Shown one piece after another: positions 8,607 to 18,851 of a stretch of DNA of 64,000 bases. The translations under genes were made by a program, and so were the position numbers. Under the pieces are notes generated by a model, which was given only the letters and a program-made list of their open reading frames with translations, was not told the origin of the DNA and did not search any database. How positions within the stretch are numbered: the stretch's first letter is position 1; every line of letters begins with the position of its first letter. Location of the stretch: NCBI RefSeq assembly GCF_009724685.1, contig NZ_WMEF01000001.1, positions 1 through 64,000 on the forward strand, given 5' to 3'. Source of the DNA: Lysinibacillus cavernae. GTDB taxonomy: Bacteria; Bacillota; Bacilli; Bacillales_A; Planococcaceae.

Positions 8607-10457
8607 ATGAAAAAGGCTTTTGGTTTTTTTATTATACTTCTATCCCTACCTGCTCTGTGGTGGATTAGTACAAACATTAGGATAGAAATCAATATAGCAC
8701 AAGCACATGAAGAACAAATCACTAGTGCTATCCATTTACCCGAGGTGCAAACCCAGCTGCCTGTCACCCTTATTGATCAAAATGGGCAAACATTTAGTGA
8801 GGAATATGTCGAATGGCGGCAGCCACTAACCTTACAAGAAATTCCACAAATTGCCCAGGAAATATTCATTACAAGTGAGGACGCTGATTTTTACGAACAC
8901 ATAGGCTTTGATTTAAGTGCTATCATTCGTGCGGTTGTAGCCAATTCGAATACCAACACAACCTCTCAAGGCGGCAGTACGATCACACAGCAACTCGTTC
9001 GGATGCGGTATTTATCTGATGAAAAAACATATGAACGGAAATTAACAGAGCTTTTTTATGCGTACGAATTAGAAAAAGAATTTGACAAAGAAACCATTTT
9101 AACCATGTACCTTAATGAATCCTATTTTAGCAATCAAGTTTATGGAATTGGCGGAGCAGCCACCTTTTATTTTCAAAAGCCACTCCAAGAATTATCCATT
9201 GCTGAGATAGCGTTTATTGCTGCTATTCCAAATAACCCCTCGCTTTATAATCCTTTAAAAAATTTCGATCAAACTAAGGCGAGGCAGGAGCGTTTGCTAG
9301 ATACACTCGCAGCACATGACGCCATATCCAAGGAAGATGCAACAACCTATAAAGCTGAAGCGATTACATTAAATGTTAAAGATAAAATTCAAAGTTATCC
9401 GATGTATAGCACTTATGTTCTTCAAGAGCTAAAATGGTTAGTTGCTGAAAAAGAAGGTTATGCGGATCGACTGAGCAATACGGCTAGTGAGGAAGAACAG
9501 AAAAAAATTAGAGCACAATTAGATAATCGACTCGATACATTATTTCAAAATGGTCTCATTATTTATACTGCGCTTGATCCAAATAAACAGCAACATGATG
9601 AGGATAAAATGTCCGCTATTCTAGGTACAGATCAATTGCAAGCAGCAGGTGCTGTCATTCACAACCAATCTAGAGAAATTGTCAGTCTGTATGCAGGAAA
9701 AAACTATGAAAAATTTGATTATCATCGTGCGTTCCAAGGAACACGTCAGCCGGGATCAGCCTTTAAGCCACTGGCAGTCTATGCACCGTTCTTCGAAACA
9801 ACATCACATACACCCGATTCTATTGTCAATGGTGGTAATTATTGTGTTGGCTCGTTTTGCCCGCAAAACTATGGAGGCTATACGTATGGTGATGTGTCTA
9901 TTCGTACAGCATTTCGACACAGCTATAATACATCTGCACTGCGTCTCTTTCAAACAGTCGGAGTTGAAACAGCATTCAATTATCTGAATCGCTTTCATTT
10001 CCGCTCTATTGAAGAAAAAGATCATAATTATTCGGCTTCATTAGGCGGATTAACTTATGGTGTGACAGCATTAGAGTTAGCAGATGCCTACACAAGTTTT
10101 ATTGATGGATCTTACGTTCTCGCACATAGTATTCGTAAAGTAACTGCTTTAGATGGGACAGAGCTTTATAGTTGGGATACACAACGTGATCAAATCTGGT
10201 CTCCTAAAACTGTGAAATATATGCGTGAACTTCTTGCCGATGTAGTGGCAAATGGAACAGGACAAGGGGTTTACAGTAATAGCGACTATATAGGAGCAAA
10301 AACAGGTACAACCAATGACTATCGAGACTACTGGCTCGCCGGGCTTAATGATGATTATACTGCCGCTGTATGGCTTGGTTACGATAAACCTCAATCCATG
10401 CAAAAATTAGAAGAATACAAAATTCATCATCAATTGTTTAATGTTTTGCTTGAGTAA
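8607..10457 (+). CDS. pbpD: Class A penicillin-binding protein (PbpD-like)
   Basis: A 616-residue bifunctional peptidoglycan synthase. A membrane anchor lies at residues 4-22. The glycosyltransferase 51 domain at about 65-235 shows EDADFYEHIGFD, GGSTITQQLVR and the KLTELFYAYELEK helix. The transpeptidase domain from about 335 shows SxxK (PGSAFKPL), SxN (HSYNTSAL) and KTG (GAKTGTT). The length matches PBP4/PbpD of B. subtilis (about 624), which is also close to the mrp locus there. The ATG at 8607 follows GGAGG by 5 bases; the GTG at 8595 lacks a site. It acts at the outer face of the membrane in wall synthesis. Confidence 0.9.
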   Translation: MKKAFGFFIILLSLPALWWISTNIRIEINIAQAHEEQITSAIHLPEVQTQLPVTLIDQNGQTFSEEYVEWRQPLTLQEIPQIAQEIFITSEDADFYEHIGFDLSAIIRAVVANSNTNTTSQGGSTITQQLVRMRYLSDEKTYERKLTELFYAYELEKEFDKETILTMYLNESYFSNQVYGIGGAATFYFQKPLQELSIAEIAFIAAIPNNPSLYNPLKNFDQTKARQERLLDTLAAHDAISKEDATTYKAEAITLNVKDKIQSYPMYSTYVLQELKWLVAEKEGYADRLSNTASEEEQKKIRAQLDNRLDTLFQNGLIIYTALDPNKQQHDEDKMSAILGTDQLQAAGAVIHNQSREIVSLYAGKNYEKFDYHRAFQGTRQPGSAFKPLAVYAPFFETTSHTPDSIVNGGNYCVGSFCPQNYGGYTYGDVSIRTAFRHSYNTSALRLFQTVGVETAFNYLNRFHFRSIEEKDHNYSASLGGLTYGVTALELADAYTSFIDGSYVLAHSIRKVTALDGTELYSWDTQRDQIWSPKTVKYMRELLADVVANGTGQGVYSNSDYIGAKTGTTNDYRDYWLAGLNDDYTAAVWLGYDKPQSMQKLEEYKIHHQLFNVLLE

Positions 10458-10465
10458 TGGATAAC

Positions 10466-10501
10466 AAAAAGGTAGCAGTCGCCAATGACTGCTACCTTTT
10501 T
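10466..10501 (+). terminator. Terminator after pbpD
   Basis: A stem of AAAAAGGTAGCAGTC and GACTGCTACCTTTTT around a 6-base loop. It is symmetrical with A and T runs on both sides, so it can stop both pbpD and the convergent yufK-like gene. Confidence 0.85.
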
Positions 10502-10513
10502 ACTAGTATGTAT

Positions 10514-11077
10514 CTAATTGGCAAACGGTAAGCTTGCCAAAATGCCATTATATAGCTTCAATACAACATAGACAACGAGTGTTAAAAGAATAGTCCACAT
10601 AAAAAGCTCAAATATTAATAGACCAATTGTGCTACCCATTGACATAAAGTGACTCATTTTATATATGAGATAGATAAAATAAGTAAACACGGTTATGACA
10701 AAAACACCTATTAAAACATAAATAAATTGGATCGCAAATGCTGAACACATGGCACCGACAAATAAGATAATGTAACCGCCCCTAGCTTGACTAACGGTTG
10801 CTCCATCGTTATCTTTTGAAAAAAACAGCATTCCTAACTCATGAATGGTTTCTCCTACTAGTTTGAGTGCAGAAAAAAGCATAAAAAAAACAATGGCAAA
10901 AACAATGAGTAAAAATACACGTAATTCAAAATCAGATAAAAATTCTCGCATACCTGAATAAACGCCAACTGCTTGAAAAATCTGTAAAGATTCTCCAACA
11001 GCATACATGCCAAATGTCAAACTAAACAATAAAATTGTAATTAATGGTAAATAACCATAGATATACGGATTCCTCAT
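10514..11077 (-). CDS. yufK: YufK family integral membrane protein (DUF5366)
   Basis: A 187-residue protein with about five hydrophobic segments (starting at residues 10, 52, 100, 118 and 152) and few charged residues. Size, hydropathy and location next to the mrp operon match YufK of Bacillus, a conserved protein of unknown function. It is convergent with pbpD and divergent from mrpA. No catalytic or transport motif is visible. Confidence 0.6.
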   Translation of the reverse strand: MRNPYIYGYLPLITILLFSLTFGMYAVGESLQIFQAVGVYSGMREFLSDFELRVFLLIVFAIVFFMLFSALKLVGETIHELGMLFFSKDNDGATVSQARGGYIILFVGAMCSAFAIQFIYVLIGVFVITVFTYFIYLIYKMSHFMSMGSTIGLLIFELFMWTILLTLVVYVVLKLYNGILASLPFAN

Positions 11078-11232
11078 AAAAAATTTTTTTCCTCTATTTT
11101 TATTGATAACTTCCTATTTATAATATAACGAAAATTCTTCCACTACCGCAAGCCAAATCCCATTGGTCCATATGCATTCCCAATAAAAGTACGTTATAAT
11201 TGGTTTACTTACCTGCATAAAGGAGGGTTTTT

Positions 11233-13644
11233 TTGTTACAAGTACTTTATATTTTCATTCCAATGCTTGCTGCAATATTTGTGCCATTTTTATATAGACG
11301 CATGAAAAATATTCACACAGGCTGGTTTGTTCTTGCTGTACCTGCTACTCTTGCGGTTATCTATGCAACATATATTGCTCAAGTAGCCAAGGGTGAAGTA
11401 TTTACTGCAGAGCTTCCTTGGATTCCATCGCTCGACATTTCCATCGTCTCCTATTTAGATGGTCTGAGCTTATTATTCTCGCTACTGATTACTGGAATTG
11501 GCTCGTTGGTTGTACTTTACTCCATTTTTTACCTAGATAAACATAAAGAAAAATTACATAATTTTTATGTTTACTTACTATTATTTATGTCAGCTATGCT
11601 GGGGGTAGTACAGTCAGATCATTTAATTACTTTATATTTCTTTTGGGAACTAACATCTATTTCTTCATTTTTACTCATTGGGTATTGGTATAACCGGGAT
11701 GCTTCGCGCTTTGGTGCACTAAAGTCCATGATGATTACAGTTGGTGGCGGTTTAATGATGCTAGGTGGGTTCGTTCTTCTTTACTTAATGGGAGGAACCT
11801 ATTCAATCCGAGAACTCATTGCTATAGCACCCAATTTAGTAGATCAGCCTTTATTCACCTGGTCGCTCGTTTTATTACTCTTAGGAGCATTTACAAAATC
11901 CGCACAATTTCCATTCTATATTTGGCTACCCGATGCAATGGAAGCACCAACACCAGTAAGTGCATACTTACATTCCGCAACAATGGTAAAAGCAGGTATC
12001 TATTTAGTTGCACGCTTTACACCTATTTTTGCTGCCTCTGAGCTTTGGGTATGGCTTGTAACAGGAGTAGGTATCTTAACATTATTCTGGGGTTCCTTCT
12101 TCGCAGTAAAGCAAACAGACTTAAAAGGCATTCTTGCATTCTCTACCGTCAGCCAACTGGGGCTGATTATGTCTCTGCTTGGGGCAAGTGCTGTTGCTTT
12201 TCATGCAAACGACTCAGTCGATACGATTAAATTTGCGGCGTTTGCTGCCATTTTCCACCTGATCAATCATGCAACATTTAAAGGTAGTCTATTCATGATT
12301 GCGGGGATTGTAGATCATGAAACAGGGACTCGTGATATTCGTAAACTTGGTGGGTTAATGAGTATTATGCCAATTAGCTTTACTGTGGCAGCAATTGGAA
12401 GCTTATCAATGGCGGGTCTTCCTCCATTCAATGGCTTCTTAAGTAAAGAAATGTTTTTGACAGCTATGCTTGCACTTCAAAAGTTTGAATTATTCGGCTT
12501 TGAAACGTGGGGAGTACTTTTCCCTATAGTTGCTTGGGTGGCTAGTATTTTCACATTTATCTATAGTTTTTATTTTGTGTTCCGAACATTTAATGGAAAT
12601 TACAAGCCAGATCAATTACCTCATAAACCACATGAGGCACCAATGGGGATGCTAATTTCTCCAATTTTTTTAGCGGCATTAGTTGTGATTATTTTCTTTG
12701 TTCCAAACTTTATCGGCAATACCTTTGTAAAGCCAGCTGTTCAAGCGATCCAGCCATTTTTATATGATACACCTCAAGATGTTGATATTCATGTAAATGC
12801 TTGGCATGGCATTACCCCTGAACTACTGATGACTATAGGCATTATCCTCATTGGAGTATTGTTATTTGTAGCCTTACCAAAATGGCAAGGAATGTACCAA
12901 CGATTCCCGCAATCATTAACATTGAACAATGGTTATGACAAAATCATGCAGGGACTCGATGTCGGATTAAACCGTATATCTCGACGCTATATGACAGGCT
13001 CGATGCGTCACTATTTACTCTATATGTTTAGTGGAATTGCTATTATTGTTATTGGCTCTCTTTTTGTGAAGGATGCTTTTAGTCTTTCATTACAAGGCTC
13101 TTCACCAATTAGACCATACGAAATTATATTGATCGTGGTTTTATTAATTGGAACATCTATCACTATACTGGCGAAATCACGTTTAACGGCCATAATAGGG
13201 CTTGGTACTGTAGGTTATACAGTAGCATTATTCTTTGTTATTTTTAATGCACCTGATTTAGCATTAACACAGCTAGTTATTGAAACAATTTCAGTAGCAC
13301 TATTTTTATTGGCGTTCTACCATCTACCTAAGCTTGGTAAACGAGAGGAACGAATGAGATTCCAGTTAAATCGTGCCATTGTTTCGATTGCAGTTGGTGT
13401 TATGGTGACACTGGTTGCACTATCAGCCCATTCACAGAAACTGATTCCGTCCATTTCTAAGTACTACGAGGAAACCGTGTACTCATTAGCTGGTGGTGGA
13501 AATATTGTAAACGTAATTTTAGTAGACTATCGTGGTTTCGATACATTATTTGAAATTACCGTACTAGGCATTGCTGGCATGGCCATTTTAGCCATGATTA
13601 AATTGCGTATGAATAGAAAGGAGAAAACACATGAAAACAAATGA
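11233..13644 (+). CDS. mrpA: Mrp Na+/H+ antiporter subunit A
   Basis: An 803-residue polytopic protein, about the size of B. subtilis MrpA. The N-terminal 500 residues are homologous to the NuoL/ND5 proton channel. They carry the conserved acidic helix (FFWELTSISSFLLIGYW) and the lysine helix (TKSAQFPFYIWLPDA). The C-terminal part includes the region related to MrpB/NuoJ. It is the largest part of the multisubunit Mrp complex that exchanges cytoplasmic Na+ for H+ and supports pH and Na+ homeostasis. The TTG start has AGGAGGG 5 bases upstream. It is the first gene of a seven-gene operon. Confidence 0.95.
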   Translation: MLQVLYIFIPMLAAIFVPFLYRRMKNIHTGWFVLAVPATLAVIYATYIAQVAKGEVFTAELPWIPSLDISIVSYLDGLSLLFSLLITGIGSLVVLYSIFYLDKHKEKLHNFYVYLLLFMSAMLGVVQSDHLITLYFFWELTSISSFLLIGYWYNRDASRFGALKSMMITVGGGLMMLGGFVLLYLMGGTYSIRELIAIAPNLVDQPLFTWSLVLLLLGAFTKSAQFPFYIWLPDAMEAPTPVSAYLHSATMVKAGIYLVARFTPIFAASELWVWLVTGVGILTLFWGSFFAVKQTDLKGILAFSTVSQLGLIMSLLGASAVAFHANDSVDTIKFAAFAAIFHLINHATFKGSLFMIAGIVDHETGTRDIRKLGGLMSIMPISFTVAAIGSLSMAGLPPFNGFLSKEMFLTAMLALQKFELFGFETWGVLFPIVAWVASIFTFIYSFYFVFRTFNGNYKPDQLPHKPHEAPMGMLISPIFLAALVVIIFFVPNFIGNTFVKPAVQAIQPFLYDTPQDVDIHVNAWHGITPELLMTIGIILIGVLLFVALPKWQGMYQRFPQSLTLNNGYDKIMQGLDVGLNRISRRYMTGSMRHYLLYMFSGIAIIVIGSLFVKDAFSLSLQGSSPIRPYEIILIVVLLIGTSITILAKSRLTAIIGLGTVGYTVALFFVIFNAPDLALTQLVIETISVALFLLAFYHLPKLGKREERMRFQLNRAIVSIAVGVMVTLVALSAHSQKLIPSISKYYEETVYSLAGGGNIVNVILVDYRGFDTLFEITVLGIAGMAILAMIKLRMNRKEKTHENK

Positions 13645-14053
13645 TGTGATAATACAATTTACGGCTAAAATTGTATTTTTCATTATTTTCTTCTTCTCCA
13701 TTCATATCTTTATGGCAGGTCACTATACTCCTGGAGGAGGCTTTGTTGGGGGACTTCTAACATCAAGTGCCATTGTGCTCTTAGTTTTAGCATTTGATAT
13801 CAATACAGTTCGTCACATTTTACCTATCAATTACACGTATTTAACAGCTATCGGCTTACTACTCGCCCTTGCTACAGCGGCATTCCCTATGTTTGTGGGC
13901 AAACCGTTTTTCACTCATTTCTTTGATTATTTCGATTTACCGCTTCTAGGCAAACAGTCATTACACACGGCTATGCTTTTTGATAGCGGTGTCTACTTGG
14001 TTGTTGTTGGCGTTACAATGACCATTATTCAAACGATTGGGGAGGATGAATAA
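13631..14053 (+). CDS. mrpB: Mrp Na+/H+ antiporter subunit B
   Basis: A 140-residue membrane protein with four hydrophobic helices and the MrpB signature (FSIHIFMAGHYTPGGGFVGG) at residues 22-41. It overlaps mrpA by 14 bases and mrpC by one base (TAATG), so translation is probably coupled. It is an obligatory part of the Mrp complex; the sequence alone does not show a separate catalytic role. Confidence 0.95.
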   Translation: MKTNDVIIQFTAKIVFFIIFFFSIHIFMAGHYTPGGGFVGGLLTSSAIVLLVLAFDINTVRHILPINYTYLTAIGLLLALATAAFPMFVGKPFFTHFFDYFDLPLLGKQSLHTAMLFDSGVYLVVVGVTMTIIQTIGEDE

Positions 14054-14394
14054 TGGAAATAATTATGGCCTTTGTAATCGGCTTTCTCTTTATGGCTGCC
14101 GTCTATTTAATTTTATCGAAAAGTTTATTACGCATTATCATTGGGACAGGTCTATTAAGTCACGGCGCCCATTTACTGATATTAACGATGGGTGGCCTTG
14201 GTGGCGAAGCACCTCCTGTATTAAACGAAGGAGCTAAAACGTTTGCTGATCCTTTACCCCAGGCACTTATTTTAACAGCTATTGTGATTAGCTTTGGGGT
14301 TACAGCATTCTTCCTTGTACTTGCCTATCGTTCCTATCAGGAGCTTAACACAGATGATATTAGCTTAATGAGAGGAAGTGATGAGGATGAATAA
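14053..14394 (+). CDS. mrpC: Mrp Na+/H+ antiporter subunit C
   Basis: A 113-residue protein with three membrane helices, homologous to NuoK/ND4L. Seen are the central SHGAHLLILTMGGLGGEAPP loop and the helix QALILTAIVISFGVTAFFLV. Length equals that of B. subtilis MrpC. It starts on a TAATG overlap with mrpB and overlaps the likely mrpD start by 8 bases. Confidence 0.95.
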   Translation: MEIIMAFVIGFLFMAAVYLILSKSLLRIIIGTGLLSHGAHLLILTMGGLGGEAPPVLNEGAKTFADPLPQALILTAIVISFGVTAFFLVLAYRSYQELNTDDISLMRGSDEDE

Positions 14395-15874
14395 CTTCCT
14401 ACTGCTGCCTATCATCATTCCGTTTTTCTTCGGTATGATTCTAATGTTTGGGCAAAAAAATCTAACCTATCAACGATCATTTTCAGTACTTGGAATTGGG
14501 CTTGCCTTGATTTCAGCCTTTTCACTTCTTTTTAAAGTAAAAAATGGTGGTATACAAAAGGTAACATTCGGGAATTGGCCCGTTCCTTACGGTATTACAA
14601 TGGTATCGGATATGGTATCTGCCTTGCTCGTCACTACGACATTGCTGATTGCACTTTTTGTTGTTTGGTATGGTTTTGGTTCTATTACAAAGGAACGCGA
14701 ACGATTCTTTTATTACCCTGGAATTATGTTTATTTTAACAGGGGTCAATGGCGCCTTTACAACCGGCGATATTTTTAACTTGTTCGTGTTCTTTGAGGTA
14801 TTGTTAATGGCTTCCTATTTACTTATCGTCCTAGGTGGTGAAAAGGGTCAACTGAAAGGGTCTATTAAATATATTTTAATTAATGTTATTTCATCGGCCT
14901 TATTCGTCATTACCGTTGCCTTTTTATATTCTGTAGTAGGTACATTGAACATGGCAGATATTGCTGTCAAAATAGCTGAAATCAATCAACCAGGTATTAT
15001 TACTGTTATTGCAGTACTGTTTTTAATGGTATTTGGACTAAAAGCAGCTATTTTCCCATTATACTTTTGGCTTCCTACTTCGTATGCAGCAGCACCGATC
15101 CCAGTCTTAACACTATTCGGCGCTCTGCTCACAAAAGTTGGCCTATATGCCATTACACGTACCTATACACTATTCTTTGTACATGATTTATCCTATACCC
15201 ATGATTTATTAATGGCACTAGCCATTGCTACAATTGTTGCTGGGTGCATTGGAGCACTAGCCTATTTTGATGTCAAACTTATTATTATCTATAATATTGT
15301 CATTGCAGTAGGTGTCATTTTATTTGGTGTCTCTCAAATGAACGAGGTTGCATTAAAAGGGGCTATGTTTTATTTAATTCACGATATGCTTATAAAGGCC
15401 GCGCTCTTTATGCTAATCGGCATTGTCATCTATATTACTGGTACATCTGATTTGCGTAAGATGGGTGGTCTCATGAAGAAATACCCTGCGTTAGGATGGT
15501 GTTATTTAATTGCAGCTTTTGGTTTAGCTGGCATTCCACCACTTAGCGGATTTGTTGGAAAGCTACTGATTGTACAGGGGGGCTTTGAGGCGGGTAGTAT
15601 GTGGAGCAGTATTTTCATTTTAGCTTCTTCACTGCTTGTTCTATTGTCCGTTATCCGCATTTTCATCTATGCTTTTTGGGGTGAGGAGAAAGAAACACAC
15701 GGATCTGTCGATCAATCCGTCTATAAAATGCTGTTGATGCCAACTGTCCTTTTAGTACTCATTACAGTAGCATACGGCGTTGGTTCGGAATGGATTACGC
15801 CATTCATGGACGATGCAGCAAAACTATTAAATGATCCATCTATCTATATAGATGCTGTGATGAAGGAGGATTAA
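14387..15874 (+). CDS. mrpD: Mrp Na+/H+ antiporter subunit D
   Basis: A 495-residue, about 14-helix protein homologous to NuoM/N antiporter subunits. The glutamate helix (FNLFVFFEVLLMASYLLI) and the lysine helix (LKAAIFPLYFWLPTSYAAAP) believed to carry protons are both intact. The ATG at 14387 is 8 bases after AGAGGAAG; a GTG at 14378 is possible but sits on that site. With MrpA it forms the ion-translocating core. Confidence 0.94.
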   Translation: MNNFLLLPIIIPFFFGMILMFGQKNLTYQRSFSVLGIGLALISAFSLLFKVKNGGIQKVTFGNWPVPYGITMVSDMVSALLVTTTLLIALFVVWYGFGSITKERERFFYYPGIMFILTGVNGAFTTGDIFNLFVFFEVLLMASYLLIVLGGEKGQLKGSIKYILINVISSALFVITVAFLYSVVGTLNMADIAVKIAEINQPGIITVIAVLFLMVFGLKAAIFPLYFWLPTSYAAAPIPVLTLFGALLTKVGLYAITRTYTLFFVHDLSYTHDLLMALAIATIVAGCIGALAYFDVKLIIIYNIVIAVGVILFGVSQMNEVALKGAMFYLIHDMLIKAALFMLIGIVIYITGTSDLRKMGGLMKKYPALGWCYLIAAFGLAGIPPLSGFVGKLLIVQGGFEAGSMWSSIFILASSLLVLLSVIRIFIYAFWGEEKETHGSVDQSVYKMLLMPTVLLVLITVAYGVGSEWITPFMDDAAKLLNDPSIYIDAVMKED

Positions 15875-15878
15875 CACG

Positions 15879-16358
15879 ATGGCATTTCAAATTATTTTAA
15901 ACTTTGTACTTGCCTTTGTATGGATGTTCCTATCCTCTAATTACACAGCAACTGGCTTTATCATTGGGTTCTTAATGGGGATCGTTTCACTTATCATCAT
16001 GCGGAGATTTTTCAAGTCTCGTCTTTATGTCTACCGCTTGTGGTCCCTTATAAAATTGACGTTGCTGTTCTTTAAAGAGTTAGTATTAGCGAATGTTCAG
16101 GTTCTAAAAGTGGTGTTAAAGCCTAAATTGGACATGCAGCCTGCTTTCTTTGCTTATCCTACTGTTTTAACACAAGACTGGGAAATCACTTTATTATCGA
16201 GTCTTATTACTCTTACACCAGGAACTGTGGTAGTGCATGTATCAGACGATGCAAAAACATTGTATGTACATGCTATTGATATAAGTGATGTGGATGAAGC
16301 GATTGCTTCGATTCGAGATTCATTTGAGAAAGCGATTTTGGAGGTGAGTAAATCATGA
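15879..16358 (+). CDS. mrpE: Mrp Na+/H+ antiporter subunit E
   Basis: A 159-residue protein with two or three N-terminal membrane helices and a C-terminal cytoplasmic domain. It contains the family features LIKLTLLFFKELVLANVQV and LITLTPGTVVVHVSDD. It starts 4 bases after the mrpD stop, behind AAGGAGG, and overlaps mrpF by 4 bases (ATGA). Confidence 0.94.
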   Translation: MAFQIILNFVLAFVWMFLSSNYTATGFIIGFLMGIVSLIIMRRFFKSRLYVYRLWSLIKLTLLFFKELVLANVQVLKVVLKPKLDMQPAFFAYPTVLTQDWEITLLSSLITLTPGTVVVHVSDDAKTLYVHAIDISDVDEAIASIRDSFEKAILEVSKS

Positions 16359-16636
16359 CAACGTTTATTATGGCTGTAATTGTAGTGATTTGCTTATCGA
16401 TGATTGCGGTCATTTATCGAATGGTAAAAGGTCCTTCCGCATCTGACCGTGTCGTAGCGCTAGATTCACTTGGTGTTTCACTTATTTCTCTTATCGGATT
16501 ATTTTCGATATTAGTGGAAACAAGCTTTTTCCTTGAGATTATTTTATTGCTGGCGATTTTATCGTTTATCGGTACAGTTGCTTTCTCTAAATTCATAGAG
16601 AAAGGAGACATCATTAAACGTGACAATTCTCGCTAA
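16355..16636 (+). CDS. mrpF: Mrp Na+/H+ antiporter subunit F
   Basis: A 93-residue protein with three membrane helices. It has the MrpF pattern YRMVKGPSASDRVVALDSLG at residues 21-40, including the conserved aspartates. The start overlaps mrpE by 4 bases and the end overlaps mrpG by 17 bases. In B. subtilis MrpF has also been linked to bile-salt efflux; nothing here tests that. Confidence 0.94.
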   Translation: MTTFIMAVIVVICLSMIAVIYRMVKGPSASDRVVALDSLGVSLISLIGLFSILVETSFFLEIILLLAILSFIGTVAFSKFIEKGDIIKRDNSR

Positions 16637-16988
16637 TAGTTTAGTGATCTTTTTCATATCTGCTGGGGTGCTTTTTATTGTAGTAACAGCTATCGGACTT
16701 GTCCGCTTACCAGATTTGTATACGCGTGCCCACGCTGCTTCAAAAAGTGCAACGCTTGGTGTCATGTGTGTGCTGATTGGTGTATTCTTTCACTTTTGGC
16801 TGATTGAAGATCATTTCAATCCACGTATATTATTGGGGATATTATTCCTCTTCATCACTGGCCCTGTTGGTGGACACATTATGACTCGTTCTTCCTATAT
16901 TGCTGGTGTAAAGCCTTGGAAAGGTACAGTACGTGATGAGTTAGGTCCTGAAATTGACAGAATGAAAAAGGAACAAAATGTGAAATAA
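16620..16988 (+). CDS. mrpG: Mrp Na+/H+ antiporter subunit G
   Basis: A 122-residue protein with three helices and the MrpG pattern IGLVRLPDLYTRAHAASKSA at about residues 22-41. The start is GTG with AAAGGAG about 12 bases upstream, a rather long spacing, inside the end of mrpF. It is the last gene of the complete mrpABCDEFG operon and is followed at once by a bidirectional terminator. Confidence 0.94.
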   Translation: MTILANSLVIFFISAGVLFIVVTAIGLVRLPDLYTRAHAASKSATLGVMCVLIGVFFHFWLIEDHFNPRILLGILFLFITGPVGGHIMTRSSYIAGVKPWKGTVRDELGPEIDRMKKEQNVK

Positions 16989-16994
16989 AATATA

Positions 16995-17035
16995 AAAAAT
17001 CTGCTCGATCATCCAGAAAATCGAGCAGATTTTTT
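16995..17035 (+). terminator. Bidirectional terminator between mrpG and cysC
   Basis: AAAAAATCTGCTCGAT pairs with ATCGAGCAGATTTTTT around an 8-base loop. A and T runs flank both sides, so it can end both the mrp operon and the convergent cysH-cysP-sat-cysC operon. Confidence 0.88.
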
Positions 17036-17038
17036 CGT

Positions 17039-17632
17039 TTAAATATATCCTTTTGAAGTTAAAATAGCAGTCAACTGTTCAACGCACTCCTCAATAGAAT
17101 GTTGTTCTGTATTTAACATAATTTCAGGATTTATTGGTTCCTCATAAGGAGCACTTATCCCTGTAAAATTAGTAATTTCAGCATTCCTTGCTTTTTTATA
17201 TAGACCCTTTGGATCTCGTTTTTCACATGTTTCTACCGAACACTTTACAAAAACCTCAATAAATTCACCATCTTCTACAAGCTCACGTACAACTTGCCGA
17301 TCTTCTCGGTAAGGCGATATAAAAGCTGTTAATACAATTTGGCCGCTTTCTATAAATAACTTTGAAATTTCTCCTATTCGGCGAATATTTTCTTTGCGCC
17401 CTGCCTCATCAAATCCTAAATCCTTATTCAGACCATAACGCACATTATCACCATCTAACACGAAGGCTTGATTGCCTCTTTTAAATAATCGACGGGCAAA
17501 AGCATTGGCCACAGAAGATTTTCCTGAAGCAGATAGGCCAGTAAACCATAAAATAAAGCTTTGATGCTTATTTTGTAATCGGCGCTCCTCTTTTGTAATG
17601 GAGGCTTCGTGCCAAACAATATTTGAACTCAT
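17039..17632 (-). CDS. cysC: Adenylylsulfate (APS) kinase
   Basis: A 197-residue kinase that phosphorylates APS to PAPS. The Walker A loop GLSASGKSS is at about residues 32-40, followed by [10 protein letters not shown], the [12 protein letters not shown]-binding segment and [10 protein letters not shown]. Length and motifs are those of bacterial CysC. It overlaps sat by 4 bases and has AAGGAGG before the ATG. It is the last gene of the cysH operon; the order cysH-cysP-sat-cysC is the same as in B. subtilis. Confidence 0.95.
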   Translation of the reverse strand: MSSNIVWHEASITKEERRLQNKHQSFILWFTGLSASGKSSVANAFARRLFKRGNQAFVLDGDNVRYGLNKDLGFDEAGRKENIRRIGEISKLFIESGQIVLTAFISPYREDRQVVRELVEDGEFIEVFVKCSVETCEKRDPKGLYKKARNAEITNFTGISAPYEEPINPEIMLNTEQHSIEECVEQLTAILTSKGYI

Positions 17633-18768
17633 TTGACTACCTCCTTACGCATGCCCTTAATTAATACATCTACTACTTCTTTACGGCTGAATGTACTTGG
17701 TGGAACTTCACCATTTCGTAGCATTTCACGTACCTTTGTTCCTGATAAAATGACATGAGCAGAGCCATCGTGTGGGCACGTTTTTGTTGTAGCCATGCCC
17801 TCACATTGCTGACAGTAAAAGCTATGCTCGAATTTTAATGGGACTATTCCTAATTCATCTTCAGTGAATTGTTCAAAGATTTTTTGTGCATCGTACGTGC
17901 CATAGTAATCGCCTACACCTGCATGATCACGACCTACGATAAAATGTGTACAGCCATAATTTTTCCTTACTAGTGCGTGGAAAATAGCTTCCTTTGGTCC
18001 TGCATAACGCATTGCAGCTGGAAAGACACCTAATTGTACACGGCTTGTAGGATAATAGTTTTTCAATAATACTTCATAGCTCTCCATACGTATAGCAGCC
18101 GAAACATCATCCGATTTTGTTTCGCCAACAAGTGGGTTTAAAAATAAGCCATCAATCGTTTCAAGTGCCGCTTTTTGAATATATTCATGTGCCCTATGCA
18201 CCGGATTACGTGTTTGGAAGCCGACAATTGTTTTCCATCCCTTTTCAGCAAATAATTGTCGCGTTTCAATAGGATCAAATGAATACGCAGGAAACTTTTG
18301 TCCAATACGTTTGATTAATGTAATTTTTCCTCCTACATAAACATTAGAGCGTTCATGTAGCTTTTGAACGCCGGGATGTGCTAAATCCTCTGTCCCATAT
18401 ACAAGTAAAGCCTCTTTTCGCTTATTCGGCTCATAAATATCGACTACTTCAATAACGCCGTAAATTTTATCATCATAGACTAGTTTTACCTCGTCACCAG
18501 GCTGTAGGGTCGCTGCTCTCTCTTTTGTAACAGGTAATGTAATAGGAATACTCCAAACTACGCCTGATGCTAAGCGACTTTTCTCTACGACTGACTCATA
18601 GTCTAGTTGTGTTAAAAAGCCTTCGATTGGACTATAGCCCCCTATAGCAATTAACTCTAAATCACTCAAAGAAATTATATCCAGCTCAATCTCCTTGTGA
18701 ATCGTTGTAATGTCTTTTTCTGGATTAAATGCTTGCACAAGATGCCCACCATGTGGTTGTAAACTCAT
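17629..18768 (-). CDS. sat: Sulfate adenylyltransferase (ATP sulfurylase)
   Basis: A 379-residue monomeric-type ATP sulfurylase making APS from sulfate and ATP. Visible are the PUA-like N-terminal domain, the catalytic [23 protein letters not shown] and a C-terminal [11 protein letters not shown] cysteine set ([16 protein letters not shown]) suggests a structural metal site, as found in many homologues. It follows cysP by 83 bases behind GGAGGAAG. It supplies APS to both CysC and CysH. Confidence 0.95.
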   Translation of the reverse strand: MSLQPHGGHLVQAFNPEKDITTIHKEIELDIISLSDLELIAIGGYSPIEGFLTQLDYESVVEKSRLASGVVWSIPITLPVTKERAATLQPGDEVKLVYDDKIYGVIEVVDIYEPNKRKEALLVYGTEDLAHPGVQKLHERSNVYVGGKITLIKRIGQKFPAYSFDPIETRQLFAEKGWKTIVGFQTRNPVHRAHEYIQKAALETIDGLFLNPLVGETKSDDVSAAIRMESYEVLLKNYYPTSRVQLGVFPAAMRYAGPKEAIFHALVRKNYGCTHFIVGRDHAGVGDYYGTYDAQKIFEQFTEDELGIVPLKFEHSFYCQQCEGMATTKTCPHDGSAHVILSGTKVREMLRNGEVPPSTFSRKEVVDVLIKGMRKEVVK

Positions 18769-18851
18769 ATAAACTTCCTCCTAAATCTAGTTAAATACTA
18801 AGTTTTATGATCAAAATATATTAATAGGAACTATGACACGATTTAAATGCT